Origin: Homarus americanus
Taxonomy: Eukaryota > Arthropoda > Malacostraca > Decapoda > Nephropidae
NCBI RefSeq assembly: GCF_018991925.1
Contig: NW_024742402.1
Location: forward strand, 1 to 64,000
Direction of reading: 5' to 3'
DNA: 64,000 nt
Made by a program: the position numbers and the translations under genes. A model generated the notes under the pieces. That model saw only the letters and a list, made by a program, of their open reading frames with translations, did no database searches and was not told the origin of the DNA. Positions 24,817-35,443 of the stretch are shown here, piece by piece (the first letter of the stretch is position 1; every line of letters begins with the position of its first letter).

Positions 24817-25655
24817 TATTTATTTACTTATTTAGTGTTATTACTACACTTTTGCAATCCAAACATATTATACAGAATTGTGTTCGCGTTTTGGCAAGAG
24901 ATATTATTCAGTGACTGTCCAATTTCACGAGTGATCAAACTGGTTAGGTCTGAATCGACTGACATTCAAAAATTCTAAAACAGAATTTTTATTTGGGAAT
25001 ATAAAAATAATCCAACATCGTTCAAATATCCCGGATGACCCACTCAAAATCTAGTTGACCGTTAATCAAAAATACACGAAAGATATCTGTTAAACAGAAA
25101 GAAACTATTTTTTTGGTCCCACAGACAAATGTGAGACAGTAGTGAGAGTAGGAAGATGGTGCCTGTGTCAACAAGGTACTAGAAGCGTAATATAACAATG
25201 AACGGACATCTTTCTTGGCAACCCCGGGGAGTTTCCTACTCGGTATAGTCCATCAACGGAGAGCTCACAGTAAAACACGCTGTGACACAAGTTGGAATTC
25301 ACAAATGAAATATGACCATACCTTTTTACTTATGTCAGTCACGGTATCAAACATTTTTATTGTGATAAATCATTGTTTTACACCATTTTAGCTTTTGCTA
25401 TAGCAACACTATTTACAGAAAAACTACTGCTAAATTTGACCGCTCTCTAATTTCTTTAAAAGTGATATCTCAATATGTAAATTTCTTGAATCACGAGAAC
25501 TTACAAAACTGACATATGCAGTTTGTGCGATATGTTTTCATATTAATATCGAACTTGGAATCCTGCCCAACTTGGCAGGACAAGATGTTAAACATAGAAC
25601 TAACGATTGTCAAAATAGTTGTCCTTAGCCAATACAGCGCCATCTAGCAGCGACG
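24816..25655. other. Single-copy AT-rich DNA, no gene recognised
   Basis: No conserved motif, RNA gene or element end recognised. Confidence 0.5.
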
Positions 25656-26110
25656 ACAACACTAGCAACACCAGCTAGTGGGGTAACAACAACACCAACT
25701 AACGGTAGGATAACACCACCGGCTAGAGGTGGGGTAAAGAAACCGATAACAACAACACCAGCTAAGGGCAGGATACACAACAACACCACACAACACCAAC
25801 TAACGGTAGGATAACACCACCGGCTAGAGGTGGAGAAGAACTACAACACCAGCTAGGGCAGGATAACAACACCAACTAACGGTAGGATAACACCACCGGC
25901 TAGAGGTGGGGTAAGAACTACAACACCAGCTTAGGCAGGATAACAACAACACCAACTAAGGGCAGGATAACAACAACACCAGCTAAGGGGCAGGATAACA
26001 ACAACAACACCAGTTAAGGGCAGGATAGCATCAACAACACCAACTAACGGCAGGATAACACCACCAGCTAGGGTAACAACAACACCAGCTAAGGGCAGGA
26101 TAACAACAAC
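25656..26110. repeat. Irregular left zone of the 27-bp array
   Basis: Units related to the 27-bp family are mixed with a longer variant carrying ACGGTAGGATAACACCACCG at 25702, 25803 and 25879. Spacing is irregular (101 and 76 bases), unlike the homogeneous right zone. Confidence 0.85.
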
Positions 26111-27232
26111 ACCACTAGCTAGGGGCAGGATAACAATAACACCAGCTAAGGGCAGGATAACAACAACACCAGCTAGGCAGGATAACAACAACACCAGCTA
26201 AGGGCAAGATAACAACAACACCAGCTAGCAGGATAACAACACCACCAGCTAGCAGGATAACAACAACACCACCAGCTAGGGGCAGGATAACAACACCAGC
26301 TAGGGCAGATAACAACACCACCAGCTAGGGGCAGGATAACAACAAACACAGCTAGGGGCAGGATAACAACACCAGCTAGGGGCAGGATAACAACACCACC
26401 ACCAGCTAGGGGCAGATAACAACACCACCACCAGCTAGGAGCAGGATAACAACACCACCACCAGCTAGGGGCAGGATAACCAACACCACCAGCTAGGGCA
26501 GGATAACAACAACACCACCAGCTAGGCAGGATAAAACCACCACCAGCTAGGAGCAGGATAACAACACCACCACCAGCTAGGGAGCAGGATAACCAACACC
26601 ACCAGCTAGGGGCAGGATAACAACACCACCACCAGCTAGCAGGATAACAACACCACCACCAGCTAGGGGCAGGATAACCCAACACCACCAGCTAGGGCAG
26701 GATAACAAACCACCACCAGCTAGGGGCAGGATAACAACACCACCACCAGCTAGCAGGATAACCAACACCACCAGCTAGGAGCAGGATAACAACACCACCA
26801 CCAGCTAGGGGCAGGATAACAACACCACCAGCTAGGGGCAGGATAACAACACCACCAGCTAGGGCAGATAAACCAACACCACCAGCTAGGGCAGGATAAC
26901 AACACCACCAGCTAGGGCAGGATAACCAACACCACCAGCTAGGGCAGGATAACACCACCACCAGCTAGGGCAGGATAACAACACCACCAGCTAGCAGGAT
27001 AACAACACCACCAGCTAGGGGCAGGATAACAACACCACCAGCTAGGGCAGGATAACAAAACCACCACCAGCTAGGGGCAGGATAACAACACCACCAGCTA
27101 GGGGCAGGATAACAACACCACCAGCTAGGGGCAGGATAACCAACACCACCAGCTAGGGGCAGGATAACCAACACCACCAGCTAGGGGCAGGATAACCAAC
27201 AACACCAGCTAGGGGCAGGATAACAACAACAC
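26111..27232. repeat. 27-bp minisatellite
   Basis: About 42 units of CACCACCAGCTAGGGGCAGG followed by ATAACAA. Variation is mostly one CAC triplet or loss of one or more G. Minus-strand open frames are repeat artefacts. Confidence 0.95.
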
Positions 27233-27635
27233 ACAGGTGGTAGCGAAATTCGTGGTACCTGAAGGCGGCTTTAAGGAAGGGCCGACCTTAGATGCTTATC
27301 AGCCACATCACACGTTCACTTATACTCGTGCGCCCGAGGGAGAGGGAGGGATCACCTTACGGGCGGCTCTTCATTCTGGGCGGCACGCACAGACGTCTTC
27401 ATCTGTTTGTTTACCTCCACAGTTTATTACCGGGCAGGTCCTTTGGGAGGGAAGGAGGGAGGGAGGGACGGGTGTACAGGCATGTAAGTCATCATAACAA
27501 GGTGCTGAAGAAGGTGTATTTTTTTTCATCCGGGTGAAGTATCTGAATAGAGTTTAGTAAGTCACTACTGATATACACACGCATACAACCCTGAGGGAGT
27601 TCCAACACTATACAGCCTTGCTTGAGGTTACTTTG
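27233..27635. other. Single-copy DNA, no gene recognised
   Basis: An 86-codon plus frame at 27237-27497 has no recognisable domain and no supporting start or splice context. Nothing else is seen. Confidence 0.4.
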
Positions 27636-27780
27636 ATGTGTGTGTGTGTGTGGGGTGTGTGTGTGTGTGGGTGGGGTGTGTGTGGGGTGTGGGTGTGTGT
27701 GGGTGGGTGGATGTGTGGGGGGGTGTGTGTGGGTGGGGTGTGTGTGTGGGTGGGTGGTGGGGTGTGTGTGTGTGTGTGTG
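27636..27780. repeat. TG/GGTG-rich microsatellite
   Basis: Compound repeat of TG with GGGTGGG interruptions. Confidence 0.92.
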
Positions 27781-27888
27781 TTATCTACTTGATGAAGATG
27801 AGGAAATATTACACCATTTCTCAGAGGATGATTGTGTGTTTGGAAATTGAATGTGTTTGTAGTGATACTTGAATATACACATTATATA

Positions 27889-27921
27889 AAAGGAGAGAGA
27901 GAGAGAGAGAGAGAGAGAGAA
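27889..27921. repeat. (GA)n microsatellite
   Basis: About 15 GA dinucleotides. Confidence 0.93.
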
Positions 27922-28044
27922 CAGAAGCAGGGAAGCATGCAGAGTTAGTTAATCTCAGCCACCAGCAGATTACACCGTCCTCAGTCACCAATATTTTTAC
28001 CCCATTAGTGCTACAGGTCTCCCAGTCCCAGTGTAGCAGAACCT

Positions 28045-28735
28045 CCCCCAGTGCTATCCGGTTCTCTGCTGTTATCGTTGCTGTAACTCGCTACCCTATG
28101 CTGTTATGTTCTACGCTGTTACACGCTGTACTGTGCTGTGTGGTTCTGGGCTGTTATCGTTGCTGTAACTCGCCGCTCTGTGCTGTGTGGTTCTGGGCTG
28201 TTATCGTTGCTGTAACTCGCCGCTCTGTGCTGTGTGGTTCTGGGCCGTTATCGTTGCTGTAACTCGCCGCTCTGTGCTGTGTGGTTCTGGGCTGTTATCG
28301 TTGCTGTAACTCGCCGCTCTGTGCTGTGTGGTTCTGGGCTGTTATCGTTGCTGTAACTCGCCGCTCTGTGCTGTGTGGTTCTGAGCTGTTATCGTTGCTG
28401 TAACTCGCCGCTCTGTGCTGTGTGGTTCTGGGCTGTTATCGTTGCTGTAACTCGCCGCTCTGTGCTGTGGTTCTGGGCTGTTATCGTTGCTGTAACTGCC
28501 GCTCTGTGCTGTGGTTCTGGGCTGTTATCGTTGCTGTAACTCGCCGCCTGTGCTGTGTGGTTCTGAGCTGTTATCGTTGCTGTAACTCGCCGCTCTGTGC
28601 TGTGTGGTTCTGGGCTGTTATCGTTGCTGTAACTCGCCGCTCTGTGCTGTGTGGTTCTGGGCTGTTATCGTTGCTGTAACTCGCCGCTCTGTGCTGTGTG
28701 GTTCTGAGCTGTTATCTCTGCTGTTACACGCTTGA
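28045..28735. repeat. 47-bp minisatellite
   Basis: About 14 units containing TCGCCGCTCTGTGCTGTGTG, then GTTCTGGGCTGTTATCGTTG, then CTGTAAC. They are very uniform: GGGCTG/GAGCTG and one GGGCCG are the main substitutions. The array edges are more diverged. The perfect spacing without unique spacers excludes a CRISPR array. Confidence 0.95.
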
Positions 28736-28774
28736 CTTGGCATGTGAAGTCCTACGCCTTTAAATGCTGCCCTG

Positions 28775-28777
<3 letters not shown>

Positions 28778-28819
<42 letters not shown>

Positions 28820-29040
28820 TGTAGGGTGTGTGTTTGTGTAGGGCATGTGTTTGTGTAGGGCCTGTAGGGTTTGTGTAGTGTATGTGTTGTGTAGGGTATG
28901 TGTTTGTGTGTAGAGTGTGTGTGTGTGTGTGTACGGCGTGTGTGTGTGTACGGTGTGTGTGTGTGTGTGTGTACGGCGTGTGTGTGTATGGCGTGTGTGT
29001 TTGTGTAGGGTGTGTGTGTGTGTAAGGTATGTGTTTGTGT

Positions 29041-29083
<43 letters not shown>
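28778..29083. repeat. TG-rich compound microsatellite
   Basis: Pure TG runs alternate with TTTGTGTAGGG and GTACGGCG words. It directly abuts the 5' end of LINE copy 2. Confidence 0.92.
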
Positions 29084-29084
<1 letters not shown>

Positions 29085-29411
29085 ATGGCGACGGACGGGT
29101 GGCGACGGGGACAGGCAGAGATGACCGCCGGGAGTCTCTAGTCACAACTCTGCACATGGGCGGCATAGATAAGATGGTCGTTTATGCACTGGAATCTAGA
29201 CAGCAGTACAGTCAGGTCCGTCTGTGCGACTGAGCAGTCCTTTCGAGGAGGCACTCTGCACACCCCACATTGGAAGGGGGCTACAAAAAGTGCCCCAGCC
29301 TGCCTAAAGATCAAACCTGACTGGGCAACCGCACCCAGTCAGATCATCCTTACGCGGTCGAAACACAAACATAATCACAGATCCAAACAAAAACAAACTA
29401 TACAACCTCTA

Positions 29412-29528
29412 ATGGTCGCTGCATGGAATGTCAGGACACTTCTGGATTCTGGCACAAATGCACGTCCTGAAAGAAGAACTGCCCTTGTGGCAAAAGAGCT
29501 GTATAACGACGTTATAGCATCAACATAG
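29412..29528 (+). pseudogene. LINE endonuclease N-terminal fragment (copy 2)
   Basis: The frame starts at an ATG and gives AWNVRTLLDSGTNARPERRT, the first conserved endonuclease block with its Trp-Asn pair intact, unlike copy 1. It ends at a stop after a short insertion (CTGTATAACGACG) relative to copy 1. Confidence 0.85.
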
Positions 29529-29673
29529 CAGCCATTAGTGAGTCCCGGCTCCCAGACGAGGGTCAACTCACAAAACGGGGGTCTGGCTATACCTTCTTCT
29601 GGAAGGGTAAGCCTGCTGTACAGTGAAACCGCATTTATGGAGTTGGCTTTGCCATTCGCCAATGCATCCTACA

Positions 29674-30190
29674 CAGACGACCTCACCCGTGTCACTCACA
29701 CTGAATGCGACCTACAGGAGATCCTGAACACCTATGCAGATGCATATGCACACTTCGGCCTTGAGGTGAATGTAGTAAGACTCAGATTCTCTTTCAGCCT
29801 GCCCCTGGTTCAGCCACACCCCCACCATCCATCCAGCTTAACGGTACTACCCTCTCTAATGTTACCCCCTTTCGGTATCCGGCTCCTACCTGTCCACCAC
29901 CACGGACATCGATGGGGAGATTTATCATCGGATCAGATGTGCATCTCAAGCCTTTGGCAGACTCTGAAACCGTGTCTTCAGCTGAAGGGAACTGAAATTA
30001 TCTACATAGTTGCACGCATATCGACCAGTTGTCCTTCCCACCCTGCTATATGGCAGCGAGACATGGGTCACATACAGGAGGCACCTCAAGGCACTTGAAA
30101 ACTTTCACCAACGTAGTCTACGTTCCATCCTCCGAGTTCGCTGGGAAGAAAGAGAACAAATTCCAGTATTCTTGCTGACACCAACTGTAG
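29674..30190 (+). pseudogene. LINE reverse-transcriptase C-terminal fragment (copy 2)
   Basis: The fragment starts within the YADD block, so the Tyr-Ala part is gone and only DDLTRVTHTECD remains. It follows copy 1 through the region equivalent to 3902-4420, with several frameshifts. Confidence 0.8.
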
Positions 30191-30468
30191 GAGCAGCTAC
30201 TTCACAATCACCTAACGAATAGTAAACATAATAACACTGGCAGGCAACTGAAAAGGTATATGGAAAGTCTTAAGACAAACCTGAAAAAGTGCTAAATCGA
30301 CCCCTCACCTGGCAGACGATTACTCCGCACCGAAACGCTTGGAGGAGCACCACACAAGAAGGAGTCAATACTTTCGAGTTAACCCAACTGCATAACGAGG
30401 CAGACAAGCGCTAACGCCACAAAGACGCTGTCGCCGCACCTCCCGCACTACATGTAGCCCTCCACATG

Positions 30469-30531
30469 TGCAACATCTGTGAACGATTCTGCCGGTCACG
30501 TATCGGCCTCTTTAGTCACCTTAAAACTCAC
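30469..30531 (+). pseudogene. C2H2 finger at the LINE C-terminus (copy 2)
   Basis: Codons give CNIC, then SRIGL, then HLKTH, with spacing C-x2-C-x12-H-x3-H, a classical C2H2 pattern. An upstream in-frame TAA near 30415 disconnects it from the rest of the protein. It belongs to the retrotransposon, not to a host transcription factor. Confidence 0.75.
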
Positions 30532-30615
30532 GAACCTAGGTGACATCCTTAATAACTCGTATCATTGTATCATAGCTGGATGATCGTCATACTTGATTCT
30601 GAGTGACAGCAAAGT

Positions 30616-31382
30616 AGTACTAGTAGAAGTAGTAGTAGTAGTAGTGTGTGTGTGTGTGTGTGTGTGGTTGCGTTTGAAGTGAGGTACTGTGTGTTTGTGT
30701 AGGTGTGTATGTGTGTAAGGTGTGTGTGTGTGTGTGTTTGTGTCAGGTGTTTTGTGTTTGTGTAAGGTGTGTGTGTGTGTGTGTGTGTTTGTGTGGGTGT
30801 GTGTGTGTGTGTGTGTAGGTGTGTGTGTGTGTTTGTGTAAGTTGTGTTTGTTTGTGTAGGTGTGTGTGCGTGTGTGTTTGTGTAGGTGTATTTGTGTGTT
30901 TGTGTCGGGTGTGTGTGTGTGTTTGTGTATAGGTGTGTGTGTTTGTGTAAGGTGTGTGTGTGTGTGTGTGTTTGTGTAGGTGTATTTGTGTTTGTGTCGG
31001 GTGTGTGTGTGTGTTTGTGTAAGGTGTGTGTGTGTGTGTGTAGGTGTGTGTGTGTGTGTTTGTGTAGGTGTGTGTGTGTGTGTGTGGGTGTGTGTGTGTG
31101 TGTTTGTGTAGGTGTGTTGTGTTTGTGTAGGTGTGTATGTGTGTGTTTGTGTAAGGTGTGTATGTGTGTGTTTGTGTAAGTGTGTGCGTGTTTGTGTAGG
31201 TGTGTGTGTGTGTGTTTGTGTAGGTGTATTTGTGTTTGTGTAAGGTGTGTATGTGTGTGTGTAAGGTGTGTATGTGTGTTTGTGTAGGTGTGTATGTGTG
31301 TTTGTGTGTAAGGTGTGAGTGTGTGTGTTTGTGTAAGGTGTAGTGTGTGTGTGTGTGTGTGTGTTTGTTGTGTGGTGTGTTG
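30616..31382. repeat. (AGT)n followed by TG-rich compound repeat
   Basis: A short AGT run at the LINE 3' end passes into about 740 bases of TG runs punctuated by TTTGTGTAGG and TTTGTGTAAGG words, roughly every 25 to 45 bases. Confidence 0.93.
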
Positions 31383-31440
31383 GTAGTGACCGCTGGTCCC
31401 TTCAGGTTGATGAATTCAACTTCAATGCTTATTAATGTTT

Positions 31441-31446
31441 AATCTC

Positions 31447-31501
<55 letters not shown>

Positions 31502-31510
31502 TCTCTCTTT
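31441..31510. repeat. (TC)n microsatellite
   Basis: CT dinucleotides with a TGTCTGTCTG interruption. Confidence 0.93.
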
Positions 31511-31561
31511 AACCGAGTGTACAGGGTATATATTGTATGTATTATAGTTTCTAGTTGCTGT

Positions 31562-31592
<31 letters not shown>
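31562..31592. repeat. (CA)n microsatellite
   Basis: About 15 CA dinucleotides. Confidence 0.95.
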
Positions 31593-31599
31593 CGCCCGC

Positions 31600-31785
31600 C
31601 CACCCCTTATCACAGTCCACCACCAAGTTTACCCTCTGTCTCTCAGCACCACGCCCACACCCCAGCCCACCACCACGCCCACCCGTCTCCCAGCCCCGCC
31701 CCACCCCTCTCCAGCCCACCACCACGCCCACCCCGTCTCCCAGCCCACCACCACGCCCCACCCCTGTCTCCCCAGCCCACAAGCA
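31600..31785. repeat. About 30-bp CCA-rich minisatellite
   Basis: About five imperfect units around CAGCCCACCACCACGCCCAC with a CCNGTCTCC block. Confidence 0.8.
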
Positions 31786-31859
31786 GGCGTACCACCATTA
31801 TACGGTATACATTATACAAGGTACCTCCATGGATAATTGTGCTGTTGGTGGTACGTGGC

Positions 31860-32360
31860 CCCCCTCTCTCTCTCTCTCTCTCCTTCAGTCTCATATCTTA
31901 GTCTTCACCTCCTCCTCAATCTCCTTCTTCTCTAATTCTTTTATTCTTTTTATTTTCCTTCCTTCTCCTCCCCTTCTTCCCCTCCTCGTTCTCTTGTATT
32001 CCTTACTCAAGTCTTCCCCCTCTTCCTTCTTCTTCCTACTCCTTCTCCTCTTATTTCTTCACCTCTTCCTATTTATTCTCTCCTCTTCCTCCTACTCCTC
32101 CTCCTCCTGCTTGAGACACAAGTAATTAACGAGTTTTAAGTAAAAGTTTTCGAAATTTTATTTTTATCTGAGAGAAAAACTGAAACAGGAAAGGATGTGT
32201 CACCCCCTTCTCTCTCCCCGTTTCTACTCCACTCTACCCCTCCCACCTTCTCTCTTCCACTGGTCCTCTCTCCTCCTCCTTCTCTTCACCTCTTCTTCTC
32301 TCTCTCTCTCCTCCCTACACCCCCTCTTCCAACTCTCACTACTGTCACAATTTGTTGACG
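31860..32360. repeat. Pyrimidine-rich low-complexity region
   Basis: CTC and TTC-rich sequence without a stable period, interrupted by an AT-rich stretch at about 32110-32190. Open frames here are compositional. Confidence 0.7.
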
Positions 32361-32606
32361 AGATAGTTAGCTTCGGCTCCACTGATCACACGGGTGCATT
32401 TTATAGCCGGTCTTATTGGTTCCACATCCAGACCTTCCTCCTCCTGCTGCCACTACTACTGCGTTGGAATACTCAGCAGAGTTTCACGATAGATACTTCC
32501 TCCTTCCTCCTTCCTTCCTCCACCCCCCTCCATGCACCTTCACCAGCCACGACACATTCAACCCGCCCCACCTTTAGCCCTCACCACCTTCCCCAGCCAC
32601 GATCCT
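32361..32606. other. Low-information DNA, no gene recognised
   Basis: No conserved coding or RNA motif. Composition drifts to C-rich toward the end. Confidence 0.4.
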
Positions 32607-32640
32607 CCCGCCCGCCCCGCCCGCCCCGCCCGCCCGCCCC
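32607..32640. repeat. CCCGC repeat, possible G-quadruplex strand
   Basis: Six or more C3-4 runs separated by single G bases. The minus strand therefore has closely spaced G runs with one-base loops. Confidence 0.85.
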
Positions 32641-32765
32641 CACGAGGATAGGAAAGCAGGTCTATCTAGGTAATTTAAGCATGTTCAATCTCTCTTTTAA
32701 ATCGATATGCTAAATGGTGTCTGTGTAGGATTGACGTCAAACTGTTGGATGTGTGGGATGGGTTA

Positions 32766-32958
32766 AATTGACGGAACTGTTAGATATTAAGAAGGATTTA
32801 TTGACGGAACTGTTAGATATTAAGATGGATTTATTGACGGAACTGTTAGATATTAAGATGGATTTATTGACGGAACTGTTAGATATTAAGATGGATTTAT
32901 TGACGGAACTGTTAGATATTAAGATGGATTTATTGACGGAACTGTTAGATATTTAGAT
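32766..32958. repeat. 33-bp minisatellite
   Basis: Six units containing TTGACGGAACTGTTAGATAT followed by TAAGATGGATTTA. Because 33 is a multiple of three, one plus frame reads an 11-residue motif LLTELLDIKMD repeatedly. A decayed copy follows to about 33000. No flanking exon supports coding. Confidence 0.93.
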
Positions 32959-33221
32959 GGATTAATTCACGGAACTAAGATATTAAGATGGATTTATTGA
33001 CTTAAGATAGCGAGGTAAAGATGGATTCTCAAAATGATCGCAAGTTTAATTTTCTCTAAGAAGAATTAGCAAAAATACATTTCATTTATTCTTTAACGGG
33101 ATTACAAACACACATACAGTACCGTAGTTACACTCACGTCTCGGTTATAAAACCTGCGCACTTTGCAGCTTCCAACTCAACATCACCAGTCATGAAATTT
33201 ATATAAATAAATAAAAACTCA

Positions 33222-33552
33222 ATGTATGTATGTGTGTATGTAACTATGTATGTATGTAGTATGTATGTAGTATGTATGTAGTATGTATGTATGTATGTAA
33301 CTATGTATGTATGTAGTATGTATGTATGTATGTATGTAGTATGTATGTATGTAGTATGTATGTAGTATGTATGTATGTATGTATGTATGTATGTACAGTA
33401 TGTATGTATGTACAGTATGTATGTATGTACAGTATGTATGTATGTACAGTATGTATATGTACAGTATGTATGTATGTGCAGTATGTATGTATGCATGTAC
33501 AGTATGTATGCATGTATGCATGTAAGTATGTGTGTATGTATGTATGTATCAA
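33222..33552. repeat. (ATGT)n tetranucleotide repeat
   Basis: TATG units interrupted by AGTATG and ACAGTATG variants. Open frames rich in Tyr/Val/Cys or Thr/His/Ile are artefacts. Confidence 0.95.
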
Positions 33553-33611
33553 TTAAATTTTCCACTGTAATTTATTGAGCCTATATAGAGTTAAGATTTC
33601 ATTTACGTAGA

Positions 33612-33862
33612 GCCTTTGGTGGTGTGGTGTAGTGGTGGTGGTGTGGTGGTAGTGATGGTGGTGTGGTTGTGGTGTGGTGTGGTGGTGGTGTGGTGGTAGT
33701 GATGGTGGTGTGGTGGTGGTGGTGGTGGTGGTGGTGGTGGTGGAGGTGTGGTGTGGTGTGGTGGTGGTGTGGTGGTAGTGATGGTGGTGTGGTGGTAGTG
33801 GTGGTGGTGGTGGAGGTGTGGTGTGTGTGGTGGTGGTGGTGTGGTGGTAATGGTTGAGTGGT
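33612..33862. repeat. (GGT)n-rich repeat
   Basis: GGT and GTG runs alternate with GTGTGGTGGTAGTGATGGTG. A higher-order unit of about 100 bases seems to recur twice. Confidence 0.92.
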
Positions 33863-34141
33863 GTAGTGTGGTGCTGGTGTGGTTAAAGAAGTGAGGGGAA
33901 GGGGTGCGTGGTGAGGCTGAGGGTGGGTAACGAGGGGTTAGTGATGATGTGAGAGTAGAGTGGTGAGGGAGGTTGCTAGGGTGACGGGTGAGAGGGAAGA
34001 CACGGACGGGTATCTCAATCTCCCCCCACTCCTCCCTCTTCTCCCACAAACACTTCCACCACGTCACCATTCTCTCCCCTCACCCCATTGCTGGCTGTAT
34101 TCTCCCTCTTCCTCCCTCCATTACCCTTTACCTTCATGTTG

Positions 34142-34190
<49 letters not shown>

Positions 34191-34345
34191 CCCTTTCCTC
34201 CCTCCTCCTCTCTCTCTCTCTCTTCTCCTTCGCCTATTTCACCTCTCCTTCCTTCGCTCCTTTTCTCTCTCTACCTTCCTCCCATTTAGAAAAGTCACCA
34301 TCATGGGAAGGATAGGCGGGCGGATAGGTGAGAGTACTGTTGGAT
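33863..34345. repeat. Mixed low-complexity region with (TC)n
   Basis: GTGAGG-rich sequence is followed by pyrimidine-rich sequence that includes a pure CT run at about 34146-34188. Confidence 0.75.
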
Positions 34346-34560
34346 AAGGTGGGAATGGTGGTGGTGGTGGTGGTAGAGGTAGTAGTGGTAGTGACAGTGG
34401 TGGTTGGGGGTGGTAGTGGTGGGGATGGTGGCGGTGGAGAGCGTGTTAATAGTAGTGGTAATGGTGGTAGTGGTAATGGTGGTGGTGGAGGTAGTAGTGG
34501 TGGTGGTGTTGGTGGTAGTGGTAGTGGGTGGTAGTAGTGGTCGTAGAGAAGGCGGTGGTG
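34346..34560. repeat. GGT/AGT-rich trinucleotide repeat
   Basis: Imperfect GGT triplets with AGT and AAT substitutions. Confidence 0.9.
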
Positions 34561-34564
34561 GTAG

Positions 34565-35262
34565 TAAAGGCGTGGGAGGGACTATGGGAGGCGTGGGAGA
34601 GCCATTGGAGGAACTATGGGAGGCGTGGGGAGGCATGGGTAACTATGGGAGGTGGGGAGGCATGGGGAGACTATGGGAGGCGGGAAAGCCATGGGAGGGA
34701 CTATGGGAGGCGGGAGAGCGTGGGTAACTATGGGAGGTGTGGGGAGGCATGGGGGACTATGGGAGGCGTGGGAAAGCCATGAGGGACTATGGGAGGCGTG
34801 GAGAGGCATGGGTAACTATGGGAGGCGTGGGAGAGGCATGAGGGACTATGGGAGGCGGGAGAGGCGTGGGTAACTATGGGAGGCGTGGGAGAGCCATGGG
34901 AGGGACTATGGGAGGCGGGAGAGGCATGGAAGGGACTATGGAAGGCGTGGGAGAGGCATGGGTTACTATGGGAGGCGTGGAGAGGCATGGGAGGGACTAT
35001 GGGAGGCGTGGGTAACTATGGGAGGCGTGGGGAGGCATGGGAGGGACTATGGGAGGCGTGGAGAGGCGTGGAGAGGCGTGGGTAACTATGGGAGGCGGAG
35101 AGGCGTGGGTAACTATGGGAGGCGGGAGAGGCGTGGGTAACTATGGGAGGCGGGGAGGCATGGGAGGCGTAGGAGAGGCGTGGGTAACTATGGGAGGCGG
35201 GGAGGCATGGGAGGGACTATGTGAGGCGTGGGAGAGGCGTGGGTAACTATGGGAGGCGTGGA
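34565..35262. repeat. About 30-bp G-rich minisatellite
   Basis: About 24 units built from ACTATGGGAGGCGTGGGAGA followed by GGCATGGGTA or GGCATGGGAGGG. Two tail types alternate (GTAACTATG and GAGGGACTATG). Confidence 0.92.
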
Positions 35263-35374
35263 AGGAAGATAGTTCACCTAATACGCAGTCTGGATCAATT
35301 AAGGAACTGTATATTTTTTGAACGAATATTAATCATGACGACGCTAATTTATCTTTGGTCCCTAATGACTATGT

Positions 35375-35377
<3 letters not shown>

Positions 35378-35443
<66 letters not shown>

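Larger units (their letters stand above)
29084..30640 (+). mobile_element. Internally deleted LINE, copy 2
   Basis: A second copy of the LINE at 1.74-4.93 kb. It keeps about 300 bases of 5' leader, the first part of the endonuclease, the C-terminal part of the reverse transcriptase region, the C2H2 tail and the 3' UTR. Comparison with copy 1 shows a deletion of about 1853 bases joined at CAG (29674-29676; 2047-2049 and 3900-3902 in copy 1) and a second of 79 bases joined at GCA (30193-30195; 4420-4422 and 4499-4501 in copy 1). The 3' end continues from GAGTGACAGCAAAGTAG into an (AGT)n tract and then TG repeats. It cannot encode a working enzyme. Confidence 0.88.

Noticed and set aside
28045..28735. 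Possible CRISPR-like array
   Set aside because: Units are joined directly with no unique spacers, and the sequence context is eukaryotic.
30469..30531. Host zinc-finger gene
   Set aside because: The finger is in the LINE C-terminal tail and is found at the same place in copy 1.
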